From Byssothecium circinans (Eukaryota > Ascomycota > Dothideomycetes > Pleosporales > Massarinaceae), in NCBI GenBank assembly GCA_010015675.1, contig ML976982.1:1105552-1169551 (forward strand): a DNA stretch of 64,000 nt. The letters run 5' to 3'. Positions 20,544 to 30,914 of the stretch are shown here, piece after piece. The position numbers and the translations under genes are program-made. Every line of letters begins with the position of its first letter. Position 1 is the first letter of the stretch. The notes below the pieces were generated by a model that worked only from the letters and a program-made list of their open reading frames with translations, did no database searches and was not told where the DNA came from.

Positions 20544-21940
20544 ATGGCTTCTGCCTCTGAATCCCGCTTCGTCAACGACGATAAAGTCAAGCAGTCACTA
20601 CTCTCCAACACCACGTCCAACACCTTCTACGACACCATACCCAGCACCCCATCCACCTCCACGGCCCCAAGCCGCAGCAGCCCAGACTCAGATTCCTCAC
20701 ACAGCCCAACCGCAGCTGCAAAGATGTCTGACCCCGACTCCTCTACATCCAACCTCAACCACGATGAGCCCAAAACGTCAACAGAAATCGAACCCAGCCC
20801 CAACGCCAACCCCGAATCCGAACCCGAAGGCCTCAAAGTAATCCATGTATCCTTCTATCGCATGTCCACGGCCTCCTTCGCCAGTGCCTACCGCTCCCTC
20901 GGCTACAAAGTGCACCACGGCCTCGACCACTCCCCCTACGACCTCCCCTGGGCACAACTCGAAGCCGCCGCTGAAGCGACTTTCGCCCTCCCAACGGCGC
21001 TGCCAGTGCGATATAATCCGTTTTCCACGTCGTCCTCTACGTCGATGAAGGCGGAGGACGGGGTTGTTATGCAGGGACCGAAGGGGAAGGGGTTTGGACG
21101 TAAGTACTTCCTTTACCTGCAGTATAAAGGGGGGAAGAATGGAGTATGCTTTTCGATAGAACAGTTTGTGTGCCATGATGAATGGGGAAAAGGAATTAGT
21201 CTAGATATAAGGAACCGTACCGTACACTAACACCTCCCCCCACAGGAACCGACTGGGAAACCCTCTTCCCCCCCTCAGCCTACGACATCCTAACCGACAC
21301 CACAACCCCCTTCACCCACTCTCTCCTCGCCGCCTACCCGTCCGCCAAAGTCGTAATAGTAACCCGCCCCTTCGCGCTCTGGTACCCCAGTTTCGCCTCG
21401 CAGATCCTCGACCCCGTCTTCCCCGTGCGTCTCACGCTCAAGGTGCGCCTCGTGTGTCTCGCCATGATGCTGACGCGGAGCAGGGCCTGGTGCGGGTTTC
21501 AGAAGGTGCTGCTCGGCTTCTTTGGCGCGAGGGATCGCGCCGAGATCGAGGAGAGGGCGGAGATGGTGATGCGCGAGTTTTTTGAGGAGGTCAGGAGGAG
21601 GGTGCCCGAGGAGAGGAGGGTGGAGTTTTGTGTGGGTGGGGCGGTGGGGGCGGGTGGGCGGGATGGGGAGGGCGGAGGAGAGGGAGAGGAGGGCGGAGGA
21701 GAGGGAGTGGGAGAGACGGGCGAGCAAATGTGGCGTCGTCTCTGTGCCTTTCTCGACAAACCGCTGCCGCTGGATGAGCGGGGTGAACTCATCCCCTTTC
21801 CTAGGACGAATGATAGGAAAGAGCTTGAGGAGAGGAGGAGGGTGCATCGGAGGAAGTTTTTGGTGAAGGGGATGTTTTGGGTGGGGGTTTGGGCTGTGGG
21901 GGTTGTGGTGGCGGCGTGGTTGGTTTGGGGGAGGGGATGA
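20544..21940 (+). CDS. Sulfotransferase-fold protein with altered P-loop, tail-anchored
   Basis: Two exons (20544-21099, 21246-21940) joined across a GTAAGT...CACAG intron give 416 aa. The first 95 residues are Ser/Thr/Pro-rich and disordered. The next part follows the fungal sulfotransferase family (Sulfotransfer_4 type): a beta strand with P-loop region, a LGYKVHHG helix cap, then after the intron TDWETLFPPSAYDIL and a strand with VIVTRPFALWYPSF, where family members have the 3'-phosphate-binding TR..W. The canonical P-loop GxxRTGTSS is replaced by SFYRMSTASF, so PAPS binding is doubtful. A Gly/Glu-rich insertion lies at 21650-21725. The protein ends in a strong hydrophobic helix (MFWVGVWAVGVVVAAWLVW), suggesting tail anchoring. 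Confidence 0.75.
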
Positions 21941-22470
21941 GGGGGGTAGGCGGGTGAGGGGAAGGGTGCTGGTAAGGTGTCATGGGGAGATATATTTCGT
22001 GGTGAGTGAGAGAGTATAAGGAAAGGATTTGGGTAAGTTTAGGTTCGGACACGGGGGGAGTGGTTAAAAAGCGGATGGATGGCACGTGGGAAATGAGATT
22101 GGCGGAAGGGATGGCATTTGGAAACAAGGACGGGGAAATTTAGTATGTACCGAACCTCTCTTACCTCTTACCTCCTTCCTCGAACGGAACGAGAAGGGAA
22201 GGGGCCTAAAGGAAGACTTTAGCTCCATACTCAACCTCCCTTGGAATCAAGAGCATATAAATATTTCACACCGCCGATACATGCACGTACTATGCTATAC
22301 AACCCCAAACCCAAACCCACCCCTACTCAAAACATACAGAAGCCCATACACAGGCCGGGTATCATATACAAACCACATCCTTAAATATCCATAACCCCCC
22401 AATACATCCCACACTTCCACTTCCCATCCATACCCTTCATCAATAAAACTACCAAACGCACCAAGTCCGC
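21941..22470. other. Convergent 3' spacer
   Basis: Lies between the 3' ends of the sulfotransferase-like gene and RAD5. It is expected to hold both 3' UTRs. No gene is seen. Confidence 0.4.
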
Positions 22471-25400
22471 TTAACTAAGCAATTCCTTAATATCCTCAAT
22501 CCGCTGCACACGTTTTTCCTCATCAGACATCATACCCAAAGACGTCGCACTATCACCGCGATATTAGCTTCTTCCCCTCAATCCCCATCATCTACGAGGT
22601 GAAAGAACTTACATAAACTTCTTCCTCTCCTGAATCCTCAACATCTTCTCCTCGATACTCCCCTCAACCACAAACCTCACAACCCTAACCTCGCTCTCCT
22701 GCCCCATCCGATGCACGCGATCGATAGCCTGCGCCTCCACCGCAAAGCTCCACCACGGATCCATCATGAAAACTTGACTCGCGCAGGTGAGATTCAATCC
22801 CACCCCGCCGGCGCGCAGACTGAGGAGCAGGACATAGGGTTTCTTGGAATTGGTGAATTCGACGAGCGTACTGGCGCGCAGTTTCTGGTTCATGGAGCCG
22901 TCGAAGCGGAGGTAGGGGATGTGGTCGCGGTCAAGCGCGGGCTGGATCAGGTCGAGGAATGAGGTGAATTGCGAGAAGACGACTGATTTGGTGGAGGAGT
23001 CTTCGCGGCGGATGCGTTTGAGGTGGGTGAGGAGGGCTTGGGTTTTCGCGGAGCCGGTGATGCCGATGCGGCGGAGGGAGACGCGGGGTGTTTGTGTTGA
23101 GGTTGGGGGAGGGCTGTCGAGCGTGTCGCTGCGGAGATTTTCTTCGTCGGTGATGTGGTCGTGACGGACGACTTCGAAGAGATCGCGGGCATTGATGGGC
23201 TCGCGGCAGTTGAAACAGCGTGGTACTTCGCCTTTGTCGCGCTGATGGTGGATGTAGTTGGTCAGACACTCTTTGCAAGCAGAGTGCCAGCAACCTGTGA
23301 CGGCCTGGTCAATCATCGGTTCCTCGGAGCAGATTGGGCATTCAGCTTCTGCCTCTTCTTGGATCTGTTTCAACACGTTGGCTCCGAAGGTGTTGACGTC
23401 CTGATCGCCCTCGGCCGTGAATCGCTCGATCAGGCTCTGAAGATCCATGTCATCAGCAAGACCGTTGGCGAGATCAGAAGCAAGCGCGGCGTCTTCTTCA
23501 TCGGCGACAAGGTTGGCATTGCGAGTGAGTACTGGATGGCAGCACGATTGACGGAGACGAAGAATCTGCGCAAAAATGGTGGTGTATGACTTGAGCAGGT
23601 TCCCGCGTTCAGATTCGGCATTGAAAACGCGCTTGGCGCGGAGAAAGATGTGGTCGTATACGTCTCGCTCCTCTCTGGAGAGTTCAATCTTTTCGACATC
23701 AATGGTCCGCAGTGGCAAGGGAACGAGAGCTTTGCCGTCCGGCGTTTTCATGTCTTTGGTTCGGCGCAGCACAAGTGGCTCAAGCACTGTTTGTACTACA
23801 TCAAGGGCGCGGATAAAGTCGCCCGCTTCAAACGGAACTGTGATGAAAGTCTTCCAAAATGAGAAATTGCTCCAAGGCTCCACTTTCAAAAAGCGAACCA
23901 AACTGAACAAGTCTTCCAGGCGGTTCACGATTGGTGTGCCAGTGAGGACCCATCGATGCCGTGCGCTCAACTCATAGCACGCCTTTGCCGTCTTTGACTG
24001 CCTGTTCTTGATGCAGTGTGCCTCGTCAAGAATAATTCGGAAGTAATCGAGCGAGAAGATGCCGCCATGCGAGCCGGCATTGCCACCCTCTTTCACCACC
24101 TGTCCGTACTCGGAGAGCACAACGCCGTAGCTTGTGATGACGACGTTTGGAGCATTTGCGCCGTTCGACGCGCTGCACAATTTCTGCAGGTTGACAGCCT
24201 TATCGGTCCCATAGTACATTATAGCTTTGAGGGTGCCTTCTTTGGAAGCCTTTTCGGCTTCGCTCTGCCATTGCGCGAGTAGCGACATGGGCGCTACCAC
24301 GAGGGTAGTGTATGGAGCGGGCTCGACTGCTGCGCTATTATTTAGCAGTCGTGGAAAGGGCCGACCAGTATCCATATCATCTTGGGGTGGTTCGTTGCGA
24401 TGGGTGTGAATCAAGCTCAACATCTCGATGGTTTTGCCTAGGCCCATTTCTGTACTACGTTAGCACGTTCATAGCATACATGCGCGAGTTTACGTACCAT
24501 CAGCTAGGACACCGCCGAGGCAATTCTGGTCCTGCTTAGGGAAGTCTAGTGAAAGTTCACCAGAGTACGGGTTGACGTAAAACATGGCTTGATCCTCAAT
24601 GGCTGGTACTGGCATACTATCGGCGTCCTCGGTCGGCCATTGATATTCCTCCCATAGCGGATGCATCGACTCTTCTTTGTTGGCAAGCGACTCGTCCTTC
24701 TCTTTTCCAACCATCCAGTGCAGAGCTTGTTTCTGGTATTTACGGAGGTCCATGCGGAAGGTGTCGGCAGGATCCATCTCTGGGGTGTTGAAGTCGAAAG
24801 ACTGGGCCTTTTTATACAACGAATCGAGCTGGTCTTGCTCGAGTTCCTCGCCTTCTTCAGGTTCGTCTGAGGGCGGGGATGAACCAGGCTCGCCCGGCCC
24901 ATTCTTTTGCTTCAACTTTGGCTTATCCTTTTCGGCCTTTTCGGCGGCCAGCAACAAACCTTGCCGCTTGTGCTTTTCCGTAGTGTCATTCTGACGGATG
25001 GGGTGCAAACTGATGGCTTCAAACAGCTTCATCAAGCCCACCTGGCGCATTCGCAAATCTCGTTCGTCAGAACTCTCCTTTGCGTCGAACAGATTGACTT
25101 CACGGTTGGCCTCGGGCTTGACAAATTTCCTCTTGTCAAATGCGGTGCGTAGAAAGTTGGCACGGAGCTGCAGATAGACGGTGTCGCCAGTCCTGATTCT
25201 GTCCGGTGCGTACACGACCTTGCCTTCGAACGAGCACACCTTTTGGTCGATCAGGGCGGACATCCAAGCTGCCAGCTCGTTTTCTAGCCGGCCCACTTCC
25301 TCGCCCCTGTCATTGGTGAAGCGCACGACCGTATCCAGCTTTTTGAGCTGTATCACCCGCTTGGCCCCCTTGGCTTGTTTGAGCGGTAACTTGTGTCGCT

Positions 25401-26003
25401 CGATACCAACCTTTTCGTCATGCCGGATCATGCCCGTGCCGCTCTTTGTTGCCCACCCCACAGCGCCAAAGGAGCCAATGTATCTATCGAACGGCATCGC
25501 CTTTAGTGTGGGAGCCGTTTGGGTCGGTGAGCCGGAGTCGGCGGTTGATGCGGTCGAGACCTCAGAGTCGTTCCTTCTTAGGGCAGTGACGAAGGATTGG
25601 ATGGACCTTGGGAGGGGCTTTGTCGCGGGAGGAGTGGTAGCGGAAGGCATCGTCTTCCATGAGCCATCTAGGTATAGATTGATTGCTGTTTGGTGTTAGT
25701 ACCAAAATATATGCTTTGATCTGACTATTCACCTCTGTGCACGTCATTGCCGCTCACGTCTCTGAGCTTCTTTAGTGCTTCCTGCGATAGATCACCCACG
25801 ATGGCCTGCAGCGTCCCGACATCGAAGCCATCCAAAGCCGAGCCCTCATTATCGTCCTTCACGACTTCAAACGATGCAGCCGCACTGCCGGCGGATAGCT
25901 GTGGCGACAAAGGGCGTACTGGCGACACGTGCACAGGCGACGAGTTTTCGGCGAAGAACCTGCGCTTCTTGAGCGGCCGTTCCTCTGGGTGTGGCGATTC
26001 CAT
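22471..26003 (-). CDS. RAD5: DNA repair ATPase/ubiquitin ligase Rad5 (HLTF type)
   Basis: Acts in error-free DNA damage tolerance: a SWI2/SNF2 translocase for fork reversal that also polyubiquitinates PCNA with Ubc13-Mms2. Exons 26003-25733, 25685-24498, 24449-22613 and 22549-22471 all keep frame and give 1,124 aa. A HIRAN-type region starts near RYIGSFGAVGW. Walker A is LADEMGLGKT, formed across the second splice. The DEAH box appears as ILDEAHCIKN. A C3HC4 RING follows within the helicase (CPIC, CWHSACKEC, CFNC), and motif VI is AIDRVHRMGQ. The small last exon encodes the usual SLGMMSDEEKR ending. It shares a 255-bp bidirectional promoter with the NDUFAF6-like gene. Confidence 0.97.
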
Positions 26004-26258
26004 GGTTGTGGTACTGTTGTAGTGGTGAAGTGTGAGCCGCGTTTTCTCAGAGTCGCGTCGAGTGGCGGGAACGCGCTTTCACGGTGGCTCGTGCCAGAAC
26101 GACTGGGGTTATAGCGTCATCAGTCGAAGCTTTATTTCGAGAATTCAACGACGCCGTACTTGCACCTGTATAATAGTTCTCTGTGTCCGCATACATTGTA
26201 TATTAGTTCCTTCGATGGCCGGCTGCGCGCTATAATCCGCCCTCTCGTCTGATCGGCA
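26004..26258. promoter_or_regulatory. Compact bidirectional promoter, RAD5 and NDUFAF6-like gene
   Basis: 255 bp between divergent start codons. It must serve a DNA repair gene and a mitochondrial assembly gene. No specific element is claimed. Confidence 0.5.
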
Positions 26259-27454
26259 ATGCGACCTTCTCCACACCTCGGCCCAGCTTGCACTTGCACA
26301 CGGCGCATACCCAATGCTTTCCTGTCCACCTCCACCTCCACCTCCACCTCGAGACGGCAATTCCACGCCTCGTCGCGCCTTAACAGTCCAGCGCAACCAT
26401 CCGCCGATGAAGTGAATAGAGCGCGCGCCTACTGCGCAAATCTCGTCAAGTCGGTCGCCCCTTCCTATCTCTTCACCAATTGCTAATCGCTAGTAGAACC
26501 TACGACGCGCCCTCCCACGTCCTCCAAACCTTCATCCCACCCGCCTCCCGCGATGCCTACCTCGCCATCCGCGCCTTCAATGTCGACGTCGCCCGCGTGG
26601 CCGACACCACCAGCACGCCGACCATCGGCATGATGCGCATGCAGTTCTGGCGCGACACCATCACCAAGTCGCTGGCCGGCACTCCTCCAAAGGAGCCGGT
26701 GGCCATATTGTTGGCAAATGCCGCAGAAGACTTGCACGCGCGCTCCGGCGGGAAGTCGCGACTGAGCAAGAACTGGTTCCATCGTATCATCAACACGCGC
26801 GAACAGTACCTGGGCAACCCTCCATACCCCAACCTGTCTGCGCTGGAGTCTTATGCAGAAAACACATACTCGGCCATGCTGTACCTGACCCTCTCAGCTC
26901 TGCCTCAAGCCTCGGTGACGACGGATCACATCGCATCGCACATCGGAAAGGCCATGGGCATTGCAGCAGTGCTCCGCGGTATTCCCTTCATTGCATTCCC
27001 GCCAAAACAAGCCTTCGGCAGTACCAATGGCGCCATTCTTTTGCCTCTCGATGTAATGGCCGAAACAGGGGTCAAGGAAGAAGACATCTTCCGCTCGGGA
27101 GCCTCCGCACCTGGTCTCCGCGACGCCGTCTTCACCGTCGCAACCCGCGCAAACGATCACCTCATCACCGCCCGTGAAATGCTCTCTAAATTGCGCGTAG
27201 AGGGCACTGTAGGCCACGACTTTGAGCACGAAAACGACGAGGAGCACCAGTATACTTCGCTGGATGCCGGAAAGGATGCGAAGCTCGCCGAGGTGGAGCA
27301 AGCTTTTGGCGTCTTCATGCCCAGCGTCGCTACACAGTCGTGGCTGGATCGGCTGCAAAAAGTGGATTTCGATCTCTTTGACGCTTCATTACGGAGGGCA
27401 GACTGGAAACTGCCCTGGAAAGCATATTGGACCTACAGTCGACGAAAATTATAA
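26259..27454 (+). CDS. NDUFAF6-like complex I assembly factor (squalene/phytoene synthase fold)
   Basis: Two exons (26259-26449, 26497-27454) give 382 aa. The 47-nt intron has a weak GTCGGT donor, but only this junction restores the frame as LVKTYDAPSHVL. The N-terminus (MRPSPHLGPACTCTRR, then a Ser-Thr repeat and RRQFHASSR) is a typical mitochondrial presequence. The body is the isoprenoid-synthase-like fold of the SQS_PSY family: AIRAFNVDVARV, MRMQFWRDTI, YAENTYSAMLYL, IGKAMGIAAVLRGIPF. The first Asp-rich motif of true phytoene and squalene synthases is not intact, as in NDUFAF6, which supports a non-catalytic role in complex I assembly in the matrix. Confidence 0.9.
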
Positions 27455-27601
27455 GACGGACGTTTATTTAAAAGCTACTCCGCCGCGCCTCTGTAGCTCT
27501 TCCACCCCTCATCCCTCATCCAATCTAGGGCGATGTGCCAAAATGCTACATAATACATGGCAGAAACAGATTCCAAACCAAACGAGCCTGTTGCGGTTGG
27601 C

Positions 27602-28324
27602 CTAGCAAAACTCCTCCCCTCTACTACACTTCAGCGACGAAACTTCGCCGGCGAAATCTAATTTCCATCTGGAGCCTTCGACGGTCTGGGTTTTACCGCT
27701 GGGTTGGCAGTTCGGTGCGCTGGGTGAGGAGAAAGTGTTAGCGATGCGAGAAGAGAAGGATAAAAGAGTGTGGGGGAGGCGTGAGAAGGCAGGGTTAGGG
27801 GTGATTTGGTGGAAATTTTGGTGGAGGGCTGGTGGGGAGGAGAAAGGGAGTTAGAGGGAGAAAGGAATACCCGTATAGTGTACACGTCGTACACAAAGCC
27901 GTCTTCACGCTCTGGGCTTTATCGTTCCTGGGAAGATAGTAAGTAGGCAGGATGTTCGATGTGGGTGGTCAGCAAGCCAATCTAAGCTAAAAATTAATCT
28001 TACCAAGCTAAATTCTCCACCCAAACCCACCCCTTTCCATCCTTCCCGCTTACTAAATCAATACAGACATCATGCGAGGAGATGTCCTTGATGTCTCCTT
28101 TGTAGCTAAGGCCGGCCCAGAGAGTGATGTGGCCTTGAGGTTTGTCGGGGTAGGCGATTTTGCGGATGGTTTTGTTGGGGAGGATTTACGTTGCGGGGGA
28201 TGGGGATGGGCGGGGTGTGGAGGGGGCGGCGAGGGTGAGGGCTGCGAGGAAGAGGGTGGGTTGTTGTGAAAAGTTTTCGTTTTTGAATGAGTGTTTTAGA
28301 GTGGGCTAAATCCCAATACGACAT
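27602..28324 (-). pseudogene. Cysteine-rich secreted protein, decayed copy
   Basis: Tandem neighbour and relative of the intact gene at 28493-29273. Three exon-like blocks are clear. The first ends at 28004 with CIDL...NLAW and a GTAAGA donor. The second is 27927-27871 (57 nt, the same length and phases as in the neighbour) and encodes NDKAQSVK...CTTCTLYG. The third is 27719-27602 and encodes APNCQPSG...GEVSSLKC and a stop. The CTLYGAPNC string matches CTLFSAPNC of the neighbour. The 5' end is damaged: a signal-peptide-like stretch (TLFLAALTLAAPS) has no ATG in its frame, and a TAA interrupts it. Two cysteine positions also look substituted. Probably a pseudogene; a different 5' exon structure could rescue it. 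Confidence 0.6.
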
Positions 28325-28492
28325 CTGAAGCCAGCGTCCTCAACGCCTTGAAATTCCTGATCGCAGGTGCGGGGTTTGGAGTTCTTACCGCTACGTTCTT
28401 AATATTACCGTAAAAAGAAACCACATCATGTATAACTAGCCCCTTAGCCCTTTACCAGCCCCCCACCGTCACTCGAAAAAAATCCCTATCAA
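28325..28492. other. Short spacer between tandem secreted-protein loci
   Basis: Contains the 3' flank of the intact gene and what would be the promoter of the decayed copy. Nothing else is recognised. Confidence 0.3.
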
Positions 28493-29273
28493 TCACGCCT
28501 TCTCACATTTAATGGACGAAGCCTTCTTCCCAATCGGCTTCATAGGCGCCCCTAAATCATCGAGATTCGACTGTGCGCGCGTGAACGTGAAGGAGAGCGT
28601 GTCGTGCCATTTCACTGAGTCGCAGTTCGGCGCTCTTAGAGGTTTGGTTAGCGCATTTGCTTACAGTGTGTTTATTTTACTGCAATGAGTTGACCTTTTC
28701 TCGGTTCTTGTCGTGGGGTTTAAGGGAGGAAGGAACGAAGGAAGCAAGGGGGTGGGGTTGTGAAGGGAGGATTGGAAGTACTACTTACGAAAATAGTGTG
28801 CACTTTGTCCCCATTGTCGGGCGGGCTGACATGGCCCAGTCGTTGCTATAACGGATTATATTAGCCACTATTCTCTTACTTTCCCTCCTTCTCTCCTCCC
28901 TCCTTCCCCATCCACCATGACCCAATCACCCAATCCGGAAGAAAACAATCGATAATCTAAACTAAACTTACAACTTCCTATCCCCCTCCGTGCCCTCGAA
29001 AAAATCCACACACCCTTTCGCAAACATAGCGTGGCAATTCACGTCCTCGACGGGTGGCTTGCCTTTGAAGAAATCGGTCGCGCTGCAAAGCTCGACCCAG
29101 AAGAGTTTATTCTCGTAGGGTCCCTGGAGGTAGTGAGTCTTTTCCAGTAGGCTTTTGCGCGCTGAGAGGGAAGGCGGGAGGACTGGAGAGGTCGTATGGA
29201 AGATGGGGGCGGCAAGAGTAGATGCGAACAAGCCGAAACCAGCGGCGAGGGCGGTGATGGTCGAGCAGAGCAT
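28493..29273 (-). CDS. Cysteine-rich small secreted protein (crystallin-like family)
   Basis: Three exons (29273-28972, 28845-28789, 28634-28493), both introns in phase 2, give 166 aa. Residues 1-22 form a signal peptide (hydrophobic core TALAAGFGLFASTLA). The mature part has six cysteines at 63, 80, 88, 116, 124 and 163 and ends in KKASSIKCEKA. The pattern C...C..CV(D/S)...GTxC(T/A)xx(F/Y)xxxxC...SSxKC is shared with the decayed neighbour and with both halves of the protein at 46727-48002. Position and style of the terminal SSIKC suggest a beta/gamma-crystallin-like fold, but this is inference and no function is known. Likely an extracellular effector-type or cell-surface protein. Confidence 0.8.
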
Positions 29274-30914
29274 GATGGATCGTGGTGTGGTGATACTGAA
29301 TAGAGAGGTTGCAGAAAATAAAATAGATACTCTAGTGTAATACCAAGGAGTATCTGGATAGGTGTTCTGGAGTAGAAATCTAGACAGCGCGGAGCCGCCC
29401 TCTTATACTAATGACCAGAGCAATCGTTTGCACGTGCCTGGCGTTTGGTGCATTCCATGGCCTTCTTCGGATACGTTGGAGTGGAATTTGGTTGTTCTGA
29501 ATTTGTGTTAAGGGCTGATTTGAGTGACTGCTTCGAGTTGAGGACATCACATCGTGCTTCACTGCCAACCTGCAGGGTGTGAGGCACTGCGAGAACGCGT
29601 GAACTTCGCAGAAGACTATTGAAGAATGACTAGGCTCTGGTCGCTGAAATGCGCATGGATTCCAAGAGGGTGGGGTTGCGTGATAGCACTTGTCAGATTT
29701 CCATGCGTAGCGTTAGCTAACACTCATGTACGTCGCTTTTTCCGCGGTGAAGAAGGATTCGATACTTCAGACTTCAGAAGAATCCACCGCTCCCCTTTCT
29801 CCACAAACAGTGATTTATAAGTCTTTTTCACCAGCAAAATTCCATCGCGTTGTACATGCAGTCTCCTAAGCACGCTCATAACGGTGCCCTAACCCAGGAA
29901 GTAAAAAATTCACGTGATCTACCCTTTCACCACAGAAAAATATATGCCACACACCCACCACCCCAACCCGTAAATCCTACTTCCCACATGAAATAACTCC
30001 ATTCTAGTCCCCCTATTTTCTCTCCAGAGACCTAAATCCACACATCATTACAGCCATCACACTATCTCTTCACCCCCACCGGGCTGGAAACAACGAATCC
30101 GTACCTTACCAACCCCACCCTCATTAAAAAATCACAGATTCTGCTCATAAATCTGACTACACACGCCCCCAACTCCAAGTAAAAAGTCCACAACTTTTCT
30201 CCTCTTCCTCCTCTTGCCCTCCACCCGATCCTTCTCAGCCTTCCCACAGCATAGAGCACCTGATCGATCCAGCCAAACTCTAACGCCACACTCGCTTCTG
30301 CCACCCCAAATCGCCATGGCTCCCGCAGCCGGGTGGGCGGGGTACCTACATATCATCTAGATGCTAGCCTAACCTTCGAGGCGGCCCGAAGCGCGTGCGA
30401 TGCGATCTGTCTTACCGCCTGCTTCGTGGCGTGGACCTTTCCTGCGACCCAAATCAAAGGTGCCGGGATCTGGTGGGTATGGGTTGCCTTGAGGTGGCAT
30501 GGTGGGTCAGTTGATTGGGGGTAGTGATAGACTGGAGAGATTTCAGGACATGGAGTTTCCGACTTCAGAATCTAGGAATTGAAGGAACTGATTCTGATTC
30601 AAGGGTCAATCACAAAGTATATAAGGGGGTGAGAGTTGTGCAAAAAGTCTGTGTTGATTTGTTATGATTTTGTTTCGGTTGGAATTTAAAATTACCGTTT
30701 CCGATTTCTCATATTCGAGTCGTAGGGAGCGTATCAGAGTCGTTAAAGAGCGTGGGTATCTCCGTTAATCTCCTCCTTTTCCCATCCCCAAAAAAGTCCT
30801 GTCATTAACATCCAAACATTACGCGGACAGGAGCTCCCTAGCTCTTGGCCGATTATATAAAAACACGCGAATAAAAAAGTCAAATAGGTATCATTACTTC
30901 CCTTCCTTCCTTCT
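29274..30914. other. Spacer without supported gene
   Basis: Contains the promoter of the secreted-protein gene and the 3' flank of the mucin gene. Several short open frames have no signal peptide, domain or splice support. AT-rich patches occur at about 29.8-30.0 and 30.6-30.7 kb. Confidence 0.4.
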
